Shown here one piece after another: positions 21,540-30,384 of a stretch of 64,000 nt of DNA (its first letter is position 1; each line of letters starts with the position of its first letter). This stretch comes from Blastococcus sp. LR1 (lineage in GTDB: Bacteria > Actinomycetota > Actinomycetes > Mycobacteriales > Geodermatophilaceae): contig NZ_JAIUJY010000004.1 of assembly GCF_020166105.1 (NCBI RefSeq), positions 434,001 through 498,000 of the forward strand, written 5' to 3'. The notes below the pieces were generated by a model that worked only from the letters and a program-made list of their open reading frames with translations, was not told the origin of the DNA and made no database searches. A program made the translations under genes and the position numbers.

Positions 21540-22166
21540 GTGGCCCGTTACACCGGAGCCGATTGCCGCCTCTGCCGGCGCGAGAAGATGAAGCTGTTCC
21601 TCAAGGGCAGCAAGTGCGAGTCCGCGAAGTGCCCGATCGAGATCCGGCCCTACCCGCCGGGCGAGCACGGCCGTGGCCGCACCAAGGACAGCGAGTACCT
21701 GCTCCAGCTTCGTGAGAAGCAGAAGGCCCGCCGCATCTACGGCGTGCTGGAGAAGCAGTTCCGCGGTTACTACGAAGAGGCCAACCGCAAGACCGGCAAG
21801 ACCGGTGAGGTTCTCCTGCAGATCCTCGAGTCGCGGCTGGACAACGTGGTCTACCGGGCCGGCTTCGCCGAGTCCCGCGACATGGCGCGCCAGCTGGTCC
21901 GCCACGGCCACATCCGGGTGAACGGCCGCAAGGTCGACATCCCGTCGTACCGCGTGAGCGAGAACGACATCATCGAGGTGGCCGAGAAGTCGCGCACGAT
22001 GCTGCCGTTCGAGGTGGCCCAGGCCCGCGCCGGCGAGCGTCCCGTTCCCGCGTGGCTCGAGGTCATCAGCAGCCAGCTGCGCGTGCTCGTGCACAGCATC
22101 CCGGCCCGCCAGGTGATCGATACCCCGGTCCAGGAGCAGCTGATCGTGGAGCTCTACTCCAAGTAG
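21540..22166 (+). CDS. rpsD: 30S ribosomal protein S4, zinc-binding form
   Basis: A 208-residue assembly initiator of the 30S body. Cys9, Cys12, Cys26 and Cys31 form the zinc site of C+ type S4. The S4 RNA-binding domain follows as [17 protein letters not shown] and [17 protein letters not shown]. The start is GTG at 21540 after CAGGAG. A 13-bp hairpin lies between it and rpoA. Confidence 0.98.
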   Translation: MARYTGADCRLCRREKMKLFLKGSKCESAKCPIEIRPYPPGEHGRGRTKDSEYLLQLREKQKARRIYGVLEKQFRGYYEEANRKTGKTGEVLLQILESRLDNVVYRAGFAESRDMARQLVRHGHIRVNGRKVDIPSYRVSENDIIEVAEKSRTMLPFEVAQARAGERPVPAWLEVISSQLRVLVHSIPARQVIDTPVQEQLIVELYSK

Positions 22167-22174
22167 CTCCTACC

Positions 22175-22208
22175 GGCTCCGGCGGGCGGACAGATGCCCG
22201 CCGGAGCC
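22175..22208 (+). terminator. Hairpin between rpsD and rpoA
   Basis: A perfect 13-bp stem, GGCTCCGGCGGGC (22175-22187) with GCCCGCCGGAGCC (22196-22208), closes an 8-nt loop. There is no T-run. It may attenuate or be a processing site inside the alpha operon. Confidence 0.5.
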
Positions 22209-22264
22209 AGCACCACCCTCACGGCGTCATATGGCGGGTGCCGGAGGACCTGAAGGAGAAACAC

Positions 22265-23341
22265 ATGCTCATCGCACAGCGCCCCACGCTGACCGAGGAG
22301 ATCATCTCGGAGCAGCGCTCGCGGTTCGTCATCGAGCCGCTCGAGCCGGGTTTCGGCTACACCCTCGGCAACTCCCTGCGGCGCACGCTGCTCTCCTCCA
22401 TCCCCGGCGCGGCTGTCACCAGCATCCGCATCGAGGGCACCCTGCACGAGTTCACCACCGTGCCGGGCGTCAAGGAGGACGTCACCGAGATCATCCTGAA
22501 CCTCAAGGGTCTCGTCGTCAGCTCCGACTCGGACGAGCCGGTGACGATGTACCTGCGCAAGCAGGGCCCCGGGCAGGTCACCGCCGCGGACATCGCGCCG
22601 CCGGCCGGCGTCGAGGTGCACAACCCCGACCTGCACATCGCGACCCTCAACGGCAAGGGCCGGCTCGAGGTCGAGCTCGTCGTCGAGCGCGGCCGCGGCT
22701 ACGTCCCGGCGCCGCAGAACAAGCAGCCCGGCCAGGAGATCGGTCGCATCCCCGTCGACTCGATCTACTCGCCGGTCCTCAAGGTCACCTACGCCGTCGA
22801 GGCGACCCGCGTCGAGCAGCGCACCGACTTCGACCGCCTCGTGGTCGACGTCGAGACCAAGCCGTCCATCGCCCCCCGTGACGCCATCGCGTCCGCCGGG
22901 TCGACCCTGGTCGAGCTCTTCGGTCTGCTGCGCGAGCTGAACGTCGACGCCGAGGGCATCGAGGTCGGGCCCAGCCCGGCAGAGGCCGCCGACATCGCGA
23001 ACTTCTCGATGCCGATCGAGGACATGGACCTCACCGTCCGGTCCTACAACTGCCTCAAGCGCGAGGGCGTGCACACCGTCGGTGAGCTCGTCACCCGTTC
23101 CGAGGCCGACCTGCTCGACATCCGGAACTTCGGGGCCAAGTCGATCGACGAGGTCAAGATGAAGCTGGCTGCCATGGGCCTCGCGCTCAAGGACAGCCCG
23201 CCCGGATTCATCCCCACCTCGGTGGAGAGCTACGACGAGGGCTACGAGACGGACGCCTACCAGGGCACCGGCGAGTACGCCGCGGGCTACGACCAGGCCC
23301 AGTACGACGAGGCCTCCTTCCAGGAGACCGAGCAGCTCTGA
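22265..23341 (+). CDS. rpoA: RNA polymerase alpha subunit
   Basis: A 358-residue subunit. The N-terminal dimerisation domain shows [20 protein letters not shown] and ELLSS-like [10 protein letters not shown]; the C-terminal DNA-binding domain shows [18 protein letters not shown] and [16 protein letters not shown]. About 40 residues after that form a Tyr/Asp/Glu-rich tail, so the protein is longer than many. The ATG at 22265 follows GAAGGAG. It lies in the alpha operon between rpsD and rplQ. Confidence 0.97.
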   Translation: MLIAQRPTLTEEIISEQRSRFVIEPLEPGFGYTLGNSLRRTLLSSIPGAAVTSIRIEGTLHEFTTVPGVKEDVTEIILNLKGLVVSSDSDEPVTMYLRKQGPGQVTAADIAPPAGVEVHNPDLHIATLNGKGRLEVELVVERGRGYVPAPQNKQPGQEIGRIPVDSIYSPVLKVTYAVEATRVEQRTDFDRLVVDVETKPSIAPRDAIASAGSTLVELFGLLRELNVDAEGIEVGPSPAEAADIANFSMPIEDMDLTVRSYNCLKREGVHTVGELVTRSEADLLDIRNFGAKSIDEVKMKLAAMGLALKDSPPGFIPTSVESYDEGYETDAYQGTGEYAAGYDQAQYDEASFQETEQL

Positions 23342-23348
23342 GGCCGTG

Positions 23349-23380
23349 TGCCGGACGGCGGGGCAACCCGCCGTCCGGCA
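23349..23380 (+). terminator. GNRA-loop hairpin between rpoA and rplQ
   Basis: A perfect 14-bp stem (23349-23362 with 23367-23380) closes on the tetraloop GCAA, a GNRA loop. It starts eight bases after the rpoA stop and has no T-run. It could partly terminate or protect the upstream mRNA. Confidence 0.55.
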
Positions 23381-23489
23381 CCGCCCCGCGGGCAGCCACA
23401 CTGAACGCGAGCACCACCGCAGTACGGACGACAGCAGCACCACGGATGCAGCCGGCAGCGAGCGCCCGGCGGCCTGAGGAAGGACCGAC

Positions 23490-24059
23490 ATGCCCACCCC
23501 CACCAAGGGACCCCGTCTCGGCGGCGGCCCCGCGCACGAGCGGCTGATGCTGGCCAACCTGGCCACCTCGCTGTTCGAGCACGGCCGCATCACCACGACC
23601 GAGGCGAAGGCGAAGCGGCTCCGTCCGCTGGCCGAGAAGCTGGTCACCTTCGCCAAGCGCGGTGACCTGCACGCCCGTCGCCAGGTGATGACGACCATCC
23701 GTGACAAGGACGTCGTCCACACCCTCTTCGCCGAGATCGGTCCTCGCTTCGAGAACCGCCCCGGTGGCTACACCCGCATCACCAAGGTCGGTCCCCGCAA
23801 GGGCGACAACGCCCCCATGGCGGTCATCGAGCTGGTCGAGGCGCTGACCGTCGCGCAGCAGGCCGTCGGCGAGGCCGAGCGGGCCCGCGGCACGCAGTTC
23901 GCCTCCGGCGCCGGCTCGTCCGCCGCCACCGGCGAGGTCACCGCGGACGTCGTCGAGGAGACCCCGGCAGCCGAGGCGCCCGTCGCCGACGCCCCGGCCG
24001 AGGAGACCGCGGACGACGCGGCCGCCGACGAGGCCGAGGGCACGGACGGCGCCAAGTGA
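23490..24059 (+). CDS. rplQ: 50S ribosomal protein L17 with acidic tail
   Basis: A 189-residue protein. Residues 1 to about 118 are normal L17: [40 protein letters not shown] and [12 protein letters not shown]. The last 70 residues are very rich in Ala, Glu and Asp and probably disordered, an actinobacterial feature. Its stop overlaps the GTG of the next small ORF by four bases. Confidence 0.97.
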   Translation: MPTPTKGPRLGGGPAHERLMLANLATSLFEHGRITTTEAKAKRLRPLAEKLVTFAKRGDLHARRQVMTTIRDKDVVHTLFAEIGPRFENRPGGYTRITKVGPRKGDNAPMAVIELVEALTVAQQAVGEAERARGTQFASGAGSSAATGEVTADVVEETPAAEAPVADAPAEETADDAAADEAEGTDGAK

Positions 24060-24361
24060 CCGGTCCCGAGGGCACCACGGGGCCCGGTGGCGACACCTCC
24101 CCGGCCGTGACCGACGGCTCCGTCACCGACGAGGCGCAGGAGATCGTCACCGACGTCTTCACCCCCGACGGTGAGCGCCAGGACGACGGCGACGTCACCC
24201 GTCAGCCGACCGCGCACAACACCGCGGTCGTCGACGACCCGAACCTCTCGCCCGAGGTGGCCGATGCCGTCGCGGCCGAGGTCAACGCCGCGGAGATGGG
24301 TGACGCCGCCACGGCCAGCCTGAACGCTCCCGGCGGCGAGTCGGCTCCCGACCCGCGATAG
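24056..24361 (+). CDS. Small acidic hypothetical protein after rplQ
   Basis: A 101-codon frame starts with GTG inside the rplQ stop (GTGA). The predicted product is acidic, rich in Asp, Thr, Ala and Pro, with a few ordered-looking stretches such as [11 protein letters not shown] and [18 protein letters not shown]. It has no signal, no membrane segment and no family I recognise. The overlap and the similar composition to the L17 tail suggest a real, co-translated gene, but it could be a non-coding continuation of GC-rich sequence. Confidence 0.5.
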   Translation: MTGPEGTTGPGGDTSPAVTDGSVTDEAQEIVTDVFTPDGERQDDGDVTRQPTAHNTAVVDDPNLSPEVADAVAAEVNAAEMGDAATASLNAPGGESAPDPR

Positions 24362-24378
24362 CACCTCGCCTCCACGAC

Positions 24379-25248
24379 GTGTCGCTGACCAGTCAGCACC
24401 CGGACGAGCCCGCCACCCACACCGGTGGCGGGCTCGTCCGTCTTCGTCTCGGGGTCCAGTACGACGGGACCGCGTTCCACGGGTGGGCCCGGCAGCCCGC
24501 GCTGCGCACCGTGCAGCAGGAGCTGGAGCAGGGCCTCGCCACGGTGCTGCGCCGCCCGGTCGAGCTGACCGTCGCGGGCCGGACGGATGCAGGGGTCCAC
24601 GCCACCGGGCAGGTGGTGCACTGCGACATCCCGGCCGAGCTGTGGGCCGAGCAGGCGCCGAAGCTGGTCCGCCGGCTGCGTGGCGTCCTCCCGGGGGACG
24701 TCGTCGTGCGGTCGGTCGAGGAGGCGCACCCGGACTTCGATGCCCGCTTCGGTGCGCTGGCGAGGCACTACGTGTACCGGCTGACCGACGACCCGGCCGG
24801 GCCGCCGCCGCTGCGGCGGTCCGACACCGTCGCCTGGCCCCGCACGCTCGACGCGGGCGCCATGGACCTTGCCGCCGGACTGCTGCTCGGGCAGAACGAC
24901 TTCGCCGCCTACTGCAAGCGGCGCGAGGGGGCGACGACGATCCGGACGCTGCTCCGGCTGACCGTTGCGCGCCAGCGGGAGGAGGACGGCACCGAGGTCG
25001 TGCGCATCGACGCCTCGGCCGACGCCTTCTGCCACTCCATGGTCCGCAGCCTCGTCGGCGGGCTCATCGCCGTCGGTGAGGGCCGGCGTCCGCTGGACTG
25101 GCCCGCGAGCCTGCTCAGTCGCACGGAGCGGTCCAGTGAGGTGCCGGTGGCGCCCGCGCACGGTCTCGCGCTCGTCGCGGTCGACTATCCGCCGGACGCC
25201 GAGCTCGGAGCCCGCACGCAGGTCACCCGCGCCCGCCGCGGGCCTTAG
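24379..25248 (+). CDS. truA: tRNA pseudouridine(38-40) synthase
   Basis: A 289-residue enzyme that isomerises uridines 38-40 in the tRNA anticodon arm. The catalytic aspartate lies in the motif [14 protein letters not shown], preceded by [15 protein letters not shown]. The C-terminal [15 protein letters not shown] is also conserved. The only upstream start I see is GTG at 24379, which puts a perfect 16-bp hairpin inside the first 20 codons. It is the end of the alpha cluster; in many Actinobacteria rplM follows directly, but here other genes intervene. Confidence 0.95.
   Translation: MSLTSQHPDEPATHTGGGLVRLRLGVQYDGTAFHGWARQPALRTVQQELEQGLATVLRRPVELTVAGRTDAGVHATGQVVHCDIPAELWAEQAPKLVRRLRGVLPGDVVVRSVEEAHPDFDARFGALARHYVYRLTDDPAGPPPLRRSDTVAWPRTLDAGAMDLAAGLLLGQNDFAAYCKRREGATTIRTLLRLTVARQREEDGTEVVRIDASADAFCHSMVRSLVGGLIAVGEGRRPLDWPASLLSRTERSSEVPVAPAHGLALVAVDYPPDAELGARTQVTRARRGP
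24402..24439 (+). promoter_or_regulatory. 16-bp hairpin within the truA 5' coding region
   Basis: GGACGAGCCCGCCACC (24402-24417) pairs perfectly with 24424-24439 around the loop CACACC, followed by GTCTTCGTC. It lies between the presumed truA start and the first conserved residues. It looks like a terminator for the upstream operon overlapped by truA, or a structure that limits truA translation. Confidence 0.55.
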
Positions 25249-25251
25249 CCC

Positions 25252-25917
25252 TCAGGGCAGCGCGGCGACCGCCTCGGGAATCGCGGTGTCCCCGGAGACC
25301 AGCTCGACCACGGCGCCGTCGCGTCCGGCGTCCAGCAGGGCGAGCAGGACGGCGGCGACGTCGTCCCGGGGGATGCTGCCGCGGTCGGCGTGCCGGGCGA
25401 GGGTGACCCGTCCGGTGCCGGGGTCGTCGGTGAGCCCACCGGGCCGGACGACGCTGACCGCGAGCGTCTCGCGCGCCAGCAGGTCCTGCTCGGCGCCGAG
25501 CTTGGCCCGCAGGTAGGCGGTGAACACCTCGTCGACGCCCTCGGGCTGGGCTCCGTCGGCGACGAGGTCCACGCCCATGGAGGAGACCAGCAGGTAGCGG
25601 CGCACGCCGGCCCGCTCGGCGGCGTCGGCCAGCAGGACCGCGGCGCCGCGATCGACGGTGTCCTTGCGGGCGACGCCGCTGCCCGGTCCGGCGCCGGCCG
25701 CGAACACCACGGCGTCGGCGCCCGACAGCACCTCGGCCACCTTCTCGACGGAGGCCGACTCGAGGTCGAGCACCTCCGGGGTGACGCCGTCGTCCTCCAG
25801 GTCGGTCCGGTGGTCGGGGTTGCGGACGAGGCCGAGAACGGCGTCGCCGCGGGCGGAGAGCAGGCGGCCGAGGCGGCGGGCGATCTGGCCGTGGGCTCCG
25901 GCGATGACGATGCGCAT
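25252..25917 (-). CDS. NAD(P)-binding atypical short-chain dehydrogenase
   Basis: A 221-residue Rossmann protein of the NAD(P)H-binding (atypical SDR) type. The N-terminal dinucleotide motif is IVIAGAHGQIARRLGRLL, an SSMGVD segment stands where the catalytic serine usually lies, and VVRPGGLTDDPGTG follows, as in YwnB-like proteins. Substrate unknown. It begins nine bases after the stop of the mobA-like gene on the same strand, so the two are probably co-transcribed. It ends three bases from the convergent truA stop. Confidence 0.85.
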   Translation of the reverse strand: MRIVIAGAHGQIARRLGRLLSARGDAVLGLVRNPDHRTDLEDDGVTPEVLDLESASVEKVAEVLSGADAVVFAAGAGPGSGVARKDTVDRGAAVLLADAAERAGVRRYLLVSSMGVDLVADGAQPEGVDEVFTAYLRAKLGAEQDLLARETLAVSVVRPGGLTDDPGTGRVTLARHADRGSIPRDDVAAVLLALLDAGRDGAVVELVSGDTAIPEAVAALP

Positions 25918-25926
25918 GATCGGCCC

Positions 25927-26517
25927 CTACCCGGGGCGGTGCCCGGCTACCTGCCTGGCGCGGGCCAGCTCCTCAGGTGTGTCGCAGTCCACCCACGGGG
26001 CCGGCGTCCCCGGTACGAGCGAGGGGCGGTGCCGGGTGATGTCCAGGCCGCGCAGGGCGCGGTGCAGGGCGGCCGGGGCGTCGGGGTCGGCCACGGCGGT
26101 GCGCAGCCGCTCCGTCCGCCAGACCCCGAGGAGCAGCTGGTCCCGGCCGGTGTCGTCGACGACCAGGATGCCGTCGGCGGAGGACTCCCGGCGCAGGTCG
26201 CCGATGACGTCGGCGGTCAGGAAGGGCAGGTCCCCGGCCAGCACCGCGACGACGTCGGTGTCGACCTCGCGGAGTCCGGCACGCAGCGCCGCGACCGGCC
26301 CACCGCCGGGCGGCTCCTCGCGCACGACCACGACGTCGGGTGGGGTGGGCTGCGGCGGCCCGACCACGATCCTCCGGTCCGCGTCGGCGACCGCGTCGAG
26401 GACGGCGTGGAGCATCGTGCGGCCGCCGACCTCGAGCTGCGGTTTGGCCTGCCCGCCGAGCCTCGCCGCCCGGCCGCCGGCGAGCACCACGGCGCTGTAC
26501 GGCGGCAGTTCCTCCAT
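25927..26517 (-). CDS. mobA: Molybdenum cofactor guanylyltransferase-like protein
   Basis: A 196-residue nucleotidyltransferase. The signature VVLAGGRAARLGGQAKPQL matches the LAGGxxxRxGxxK motif of MobA/MocA proteins, and VLAGDLPFL matches the metal-binding DxP segment. MobA adds GMP (MocA, CMP) to molybdopterin for DMSO-reductase-family enzymes such as formate dehydrogenase. The start ATG at 26517 lies seven bases after TACGGT, so the mRNA is probably leaderless. It is divergent from fdhD, which fits a formate dehydrogenase link. MobA versus MocA cannot be settled by eye. Confidence 0.85.
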   Translation of the reverse strand: MEELPPYSAVVLAGGRAARLGGQAKPQLEVGGRTMLHAVLDAVADADRRIVVGPPQPTPPDVVVVREEPPGGGPVAALRAGLREVDTDVVAVLAGDLPFLTADVIGDLRRESSADGILVVDDTGRDQLLLGVWRTERLRTAVADPDAPAALHRALRGLDITRHRPSLVPGTPAPWVDCDTPEELARARQVAGHRPG

Positions 26518-26559
26518 GCGCAGCACCGTAGGCCGACGCGCGTGGGTACCGTCGGCCCC
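26518..26559. promoter_or_regulatory. Divergent leaderless promoters of mobA-like gene and fdhD
   Basis: On the minus strand TACGGT (26530-26525) lies 7 nt before the mobA-like ATG. On the plus strand TACCGT (26547-26552) lies 7 nt before the fdhD GTG. Both fit the TANNNT box at the spacing typical of leaderless actinobacterial transcripts. No ribosome-binding site precedes either start. Confidence 0.6.
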
Positions 26560-27390
26560 GTGGGACGAGTCACCAGCCGCACCCCGGTGCTGCGCATCCG
26601 AGGTCCGCAGCACACCACCCGGCCCGACACCGTCGCGGCCGAGGAGCCCCTGGAGATCCGGCTGGGCGGCACCGCGCTCGCCGTGACCATGCGGACCCCC
26701 GGTGACGACTTCGACCTGGTGCACGGCTTCCTGGCCACCGAAGGCGTCATCTACGGCGCGGACGACGTCGCCGGGCTGCGCTACTGCGACTCCGTCGACG
26801 CCGAGGGGCGGAACACCTACAACGTCGTCGACGTCGACCTGGCGCCCGGCGTGCCGATCCCGGACACCGGTCTGGAGCGGAACTTCTACACGTCCAGCTC
26901 CTGCGGTGTCTGCGGCAAGGCGAGCATCGATGCCATCCGCACGAAGACCTCCTACGACGTCGCAGCCGACGCCGCGCGGCTCCCGCTGGAGGTGCTGCTC
27001 GCGCTGCCGGACCGGCTGCGGGCCGAGCAGCAGGTGTTCGAGAAGACCGGTGGCCTGCACGCGGCGGGGCTCTTCACCGCAGGCGGCGAGCTGCTGGCGC
27101 TCCGCGAGGACGTCGGCCGGCACAACGCGGTGGACAAGGTGATCGGCGACGGCGTCCGGGGCGGGCGCCTGCCGCTGGCGGGGCACGTGCTCATGGTCAG
27201 CGGGCGTGCAAGCTTCGAGCTCACCCAGAAGGCGGCGATGGCGGGCATCCCGGTGCTCGCCGCGGTGTCGGCGCCGTCGTCCCTGGCGGTGGAACTGGCC
27301 CGCGAGGTCGGCATCACGCTGGTCGGCTTCCTGCGCGGAGACGGCTGCAACGTCTACACGCACACCGAGCGGATCGTCCTGCCCGACTGA
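26560..27390 (+). CDS. fdhD: Formate dehydrogenase accessory sulfurtransferase FdhD
   Basis: A 276-residue protein that passes sulfur from a cysteine desulfurase to the Mo-bis-MGD cofactor of formate dehydrogenase. The functional SSCGVCG motif gives Cys115 and Cys118; GDDFDLVHGFLATEG and LREDVGRHNAVDKVIG are further family blocks. I chose GTG at 26560, where a TACCGT box sits seven bases upstream. No formate dehydrogenase gene is in the window, so its client must lie elsewhere. Confidence 0.95.
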   Translation: MGRVTSRTPVLRIRGPQHTTRPDTVAAEEPLEIRLGGTALAVTMRTPGDDFDLVHGFLATEGVIYGADDVAGLRYCDSVDAEGRNTYNVVDVDLAPGVPIPDTGLERNFYTSSSCGVCGKASIDAIRTKTSYDVAADAARLPLEVLLALPDRLRAEQQVFEKTGGLHAAGLFTAGGELLALREDVGRHNAVDKVIGDGVRGGRLPLAGHVLMVSGRASFELTQKAAMAGIPVLAAVSAPSSLAVELAREVGITLVGFLRGDGCNVYTHTERIVLPD

Positions 27391-27516
27391 CGGGAGCACG
27401 CCACCCGAGCACCGTGAGCCGCCCCGCGAGGCGGTGGCTCGAGGACGGGCCCGGAGGGTCCTCATCGGGACACCGGGTGGAGCTCAGGGCAGCAGGGGCA
27501 CGGCAGTTGGCCGCGG

Positions 27517-27535
27517 TGTCGTCCGGAGGACGACA
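27517..27535. terminator. Small hairpin between convergent fdhD and mog
   Basis: TGTCGTCC (27517-27524) pairs with GGACGACA (27528-27535) around GGA, just outside the mog stop codon. It may terminate one or both converging transcripts. The rest of the 145-bp gap shows nothing else convincing. Confidence 0.4.
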
Positions 27536-28033
27536 TCAGACATGGTCGCCGCCGCGGAGCTGGCTGACCACGTGGGGGAGCAGCGGTCCTAGCACCGCGA
27601 GTCCGTCCTTCACCCCGCCGGTCGAGCCGGGGAGGTTGACGATCAGCGTGCGCCCCGCGGTGCCGGCCAGCCCGCGGGAGAGCACCGCGGTGGGAACTCC
27701 GTGCTCGGCGCCGTACCGGCGGACGGCGTCGGCGATGCCCGGCGCCTCGCGTTCGAGGACTCCACGGGTGGCCTCCGGCGTGACGTCGGTGGGGGAGAGC
27801 CCCGTGCCTCCGGTGGTGACGACGAGGTCGACCCCCGAGTCGACCGCCTCGCGCAGCACCGCGACGAGTTGCTCGACGTCGTCCGGGCGCACGTGCGGCC
27901 CCTCCACGGCGAAGCCGAGGTCGCGCAGGCCGGCGGCGACGGCCTGACCGCTGCGGTCCTCGTAGACGCCGGCCGAGGCCCGGTTGGACGCGGTCACGAC
28001 GACGGCGCGCGCGCCGGCGGGCAGGTCGCTCAC
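27536..28033 (-). CDS. mog: Molybdopterin adenylyltransferase (MogA/MoaB family)
   Basis: A 165-residue protein of the MogA/MoaB fold that activates molybdopterin by adenylylation before metal insertion. The motifs [17 protein letters not shown] and [13 protein letters not shown] are diagnostic, and [15 protein letters not shown] marks the N-terminal strand. The GTG start overlaps the moaC stop by four bases, so the pair is coupled. Whether it should be named mog or moaB is uncertain. Confidence 0.92.
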   Translation of the reverse strand: MSDLPAGARAVVVTASNRASAGVYEDRSGQAVAAGLRDLGFAVEGPHVRPDDVEQLVAVLREAVDSGVDLVVTTGGTGLSPTDVTPEATRGVLEREAPGIADAVRRYGAEHGVPTAVLSRGLAGTAGRTLIVNLPGSTGGVKDGLAVLGPLLPHVVSQLRGGDHV

Positions 28034-28503
28034 CGCGTCCACACCCCGCTCTTGCCGCCGGACTTCCGGAGCAGCCGCACGTCGGTGATGGCCGCGCGCG
28101 GGTCGACCGCCTTGACCATGTCGATCACCGTCAACCCGGCGACGGCGACCGACGTGAGGGCCTCCATCTCGATCCCGGTGCGGTCGGCGGTGCGCGCGGT
28201 CGCGGTGATCTCCACGGCCTCGTCGGTCACCTCGAGCTCGACGGTGACGCCGTGCAGCGCGATCGGGTGGCACAGCGGGATCAGATCCGGCGTCCGCTTG
28301 GCACCGGCGATGCCGGCGATGCGGGCCACCGCGATCGCGTCACCCTTGGGCACCCCCTCGCCGCGCAGCAGCGCGACCACCTCCGGGCTGACCAGCACGC
28401 GCCCGGCGGCGGTGGCCTCCCGGGCGGTGACGGCCTTGGCGCTGACGTCGACCATGCGCGCGGCACCGGTCTCGTCGACGTGGGTGAGCCGGGGTTCGGT
28501 CAC
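28030..28503 (-). CDS. moaC: Cyclic pyranopterin monophosphate synthase MoaC
   Basis: A 157-residue enzyme of molybdenum cofactor step 1, which acts after MoaA to form cyclic pyranopterin monophosphate. Conserved segments are [28 protein letters not shown] and [20 protein letters not shown], which contain the catalytic Lys/Asp region. The GTG start sits six bases after a perfect AGGAGG. No moaA, moaD or moaE is in the window, so the pathway is split across the genome. Confidence 0.96.
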   Translation of the reverse strand: MTEPRLTHVDETGAARMVDVSAKAVTAREATAAGRVLVSPEVVALLRGEGVPKGDAIAVARIAGIAGAKRTPDLIPLCHPIALHGVTVELEVTDEAVEITATARTADRTGIEMEALTSVAVAGLTVIDMVKAVDPRAAITDVRLLRKSGGKSGVWTR

Positions 28504-28579
28504 TGCGTTCCTCCTGTTCGGCTCCGCGCTCGCTCCGCGCCTCGCTCGTTCCTCGCTGCGATGCTCACTCGCTGTCGCC
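28504..28579. repeat. GCTCG-rich low-complexity spacer
   Basis: The gap between moaC and moeA consists largely of degenerate CGCTCGCTCC and CTCGCTCGTTCC units. Similar spacer sequence is common in high-GC actinobacterial genomes. The same CTCGCTCCGCTC word occurs in the loop of the hairpin element at 19851. It might be a terminator remnant; no clear stem is visible. Confidence 0.4.
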
Positions 28580-29782
28580 TCACTGGAGCGCTCCTTCGAT
28601 CAGCACGACGTCGACCTGTGCGCCGGCGGGCAGTTCGGTGACGTCCTCGGGGACGACCACCAGGCAGTTGGCCCGGGCCAGGTGCGCCACGAGGTGCGAG
28701 CCTGGCCCGCCGACCTGGGAGACCTCGCCGCCGTCGTAGCGGCCGCGGAGGAACTGGCGCCTGCCGGCGGGGGAGCGCAGCGGCCCCGCGAGCCGGGCGG
28801 GGGCGCGCAGGCGGTCGGGGAAGGCGTGCCCGAGGGCGCGGCGCAGGGCGGGGCGGACGAACACCTCGAAGGAGACGAACGCGCTCACCGGATTGCCCGG
28901 CAGCGTGATCACCGGGACGCCGTCCACGGTGCCGGCCCCCTGCGGTCCGCCGGGCTGCATCGCCACCTTGCCGAACTCGACGGTGCCGAGGGTGCGGAAG
29001 GCGTCCTTCACCACCTCGTAGGCGCCGGCGCTCACTCCGCCGCTGGTGATCAGCAGGTCGGCCGACGCCACCTCCGCGCGGACCGTGGCGAGGAACTGGT
29101 CGACGTCGTCGGGCACGAAGTGCAGCCGGCGGGGGATCCCGCCGGCCTCCTCCACCGCCGCGGCCAGCAGCACCGAGTTCGACTCGTAGATCTGGCCGCG
29201 CACCAGCGGCTGCCCCGGCGCGACCAGCTCGCTGCCGGTGGAGAGCACCAGTACCCGCGGTCGGCGTCGCACGGTCAGCTCGGTGGCGCCGACCGCGGCG
29301 GCCAGACCCAGCTGCGCGGCACCCAGCGGAGCGCCGGCGGAGAGGGCGACGGTGCCTGCGGTGATGTCCTCCCCGGCGCCCCGGAGGTGGCTGCCGGCCG
29401 CGGGGCGCTCGCGGATCTCGACGACGTCGGTGGCCCCGTCGGTCAACTCCACCGGGACGACGACATCGGCGCCCGGGGGGAGCGGGGCGCCGGTCATGAT
29501 GCGGTGCACGGTGCCCGGCGCGAGGGCGACGACGTCGGTGCGCCCGGCGGGGATGTCCTCGGCGACCGGCAGCCGCACGGGGCCGCCGTCGGGCCCGGCC
29601 AGCTCGGCCCAGCGGCCGGCGTAGCCGTCCATCGCGGAGTTGTCGAAGCCGGGCAGCGGAACCTGTGCGACCACGTCCCGGGCCAGCACCCGACCGTGCG
29701 CCTCGGCGAGGGGGACGCTCTCCTCGGGCAGCGCCGGCAGCAGGGCCTGCACCACCGCCTGGTGTTCCTCGACCGTCCGCAT
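28580..29782 (-). CDS. moeA: Molybdopterin molybdotransferase MoeA
   Basis: A 400-residue enzyme that inserts molybdate into adenylylated molybdopterin. Visible motifs are [13 protein letters not shown] near the N-terminus, [21 protein letters not shown] in the MogA-like domain, [10 protein letters not shown] and [16 protein letters not shown] chose the ATG at 29782 (MRTVEEHQ), which aligns with family starts; reading in from 29815 would add 11 odd residues. It is probably transcribed with moaC and mog. Confidence 0.95.
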   Translation of the reverse strand: MRTVEEHQAVVQALLPALPEESVPLAEAHGRVLARDVVAQVPLPGFDNSAMDGYAGRWAELAGPDGGPVRLPVAEDIPAGRTDVVALAPGTVHRIMTGAPLPPGADVVVPVELTDGATDVVEIRERPAAGSHLRGAGEDITAGTVALSAGAPLGAAQLGLAAAVGATELTVRRRPRVLVLSTGSELVAPGQPLVRGQIYESNSVLLAAAVEEAGGIPRRLHFVPDDVDQFLATVRAEVASADLLITSGGVSAGAYEVVKDAFRTLGTVEFGKVAMQPGGPQGAGTVDGVPVITLPGNPVSAFVSFEVFVRPALRRALGHAFPDRLRAPARLAGPLRSPAGRRQFLRGRYDGGEVSQVGGPGSHLVAHLARANCLVVVPEDVTELPAGAQVDVVLIEGALQ

Positions 29783-29870
29783 GGACCCATCCTGGCCGAT
29801 CTCCCGCCGGGCCACCCCGGCGGTGGCCGGTTACTGTCCCCGGGCACCTACGGCGAGACGGAGGACGGAC

Positions 29871-30374
29871 GTGGCAGAGATCGACCGGATGCTCGAGGCG
29901 AACAAGGCCTGGGCGGCGCAGTTCCCCGGCAGCAAGCCGGTGCGCCCGGCCCGCAAGGTCGCGGTGGTGGCCTGCATGGACTCGCGCATCCCGCTGTTCG
30001 GGGTCCTGGGGCTGGAGATCGGGGACGCGCACGTCATCCGCAACGCAGGCGGGGTCATCACCGAGGACACCATCCGCTCGCTGACCCTCAGCCAGCACGC
30101 GCTCGGCACCCGGGAGATCGTGCTGGTGCACCACACCGAGTGCGGGCTCCAGACCACCGACGACGTCTCCTTCGCCGACAAGGTCGAGGCGGCCACCGGC
30201 CGTCGTCCCCCGTGGGCGGCGCGGACGTTCACCGACGTGGACGACGACGTCCGCGAGTCGATCCGGCTGATCAAGGAGAGCCCCTACCTGCTCTCGCACG
30301 AGGTGCGCGGCACCGTCTACGACGTCGACACCGGCCTGCTGCGGGAGATCACGGACCGAGGGCCGGCGGCGTAA
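29871..30374 (+). CDS. Beta-class carbonic anhydrase
   Basis: A 167-residue zinc enzyme that hydrates CO2 to bicarbonate. The zinc ligands can be placed at Cys35 (CMDSRIP), His88 and Cys91 (HHTECG), with the Asp37-Arg39 dyad beside them. It resembles the small single-domain type of mycobacterial CanA/Rv1284. The start is GTG at 29871 behind GGAGG. A TACTGT box at 29832-29837 would give a short leader. It is divergent from moeA and upstream of rplM. Confidence 0.93.
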   Translation: MAEIDRMLEANKAWAAQFPGSKPVRPARKVAVVACMDSRIPLFGVLGLEIGDAHVIRNAGGVITEDTIRSLTLSQHALGTREIVLVHHTECGLQTTDDVSFADKVEAATGRRPPWAARTFTDVDDDVRESIRLIKESPYLLSHEVRGTVYDVDTGLLREITDRGPAA

Positions 30375-30384
30375 CCGCCGCTGG

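Noticed and set aside
28504-28579. CRISPR-like or tandem repeat
   Set aside because: The GCTCG units are short, degenerate and without spacers; I see no CRISPR array in the window.
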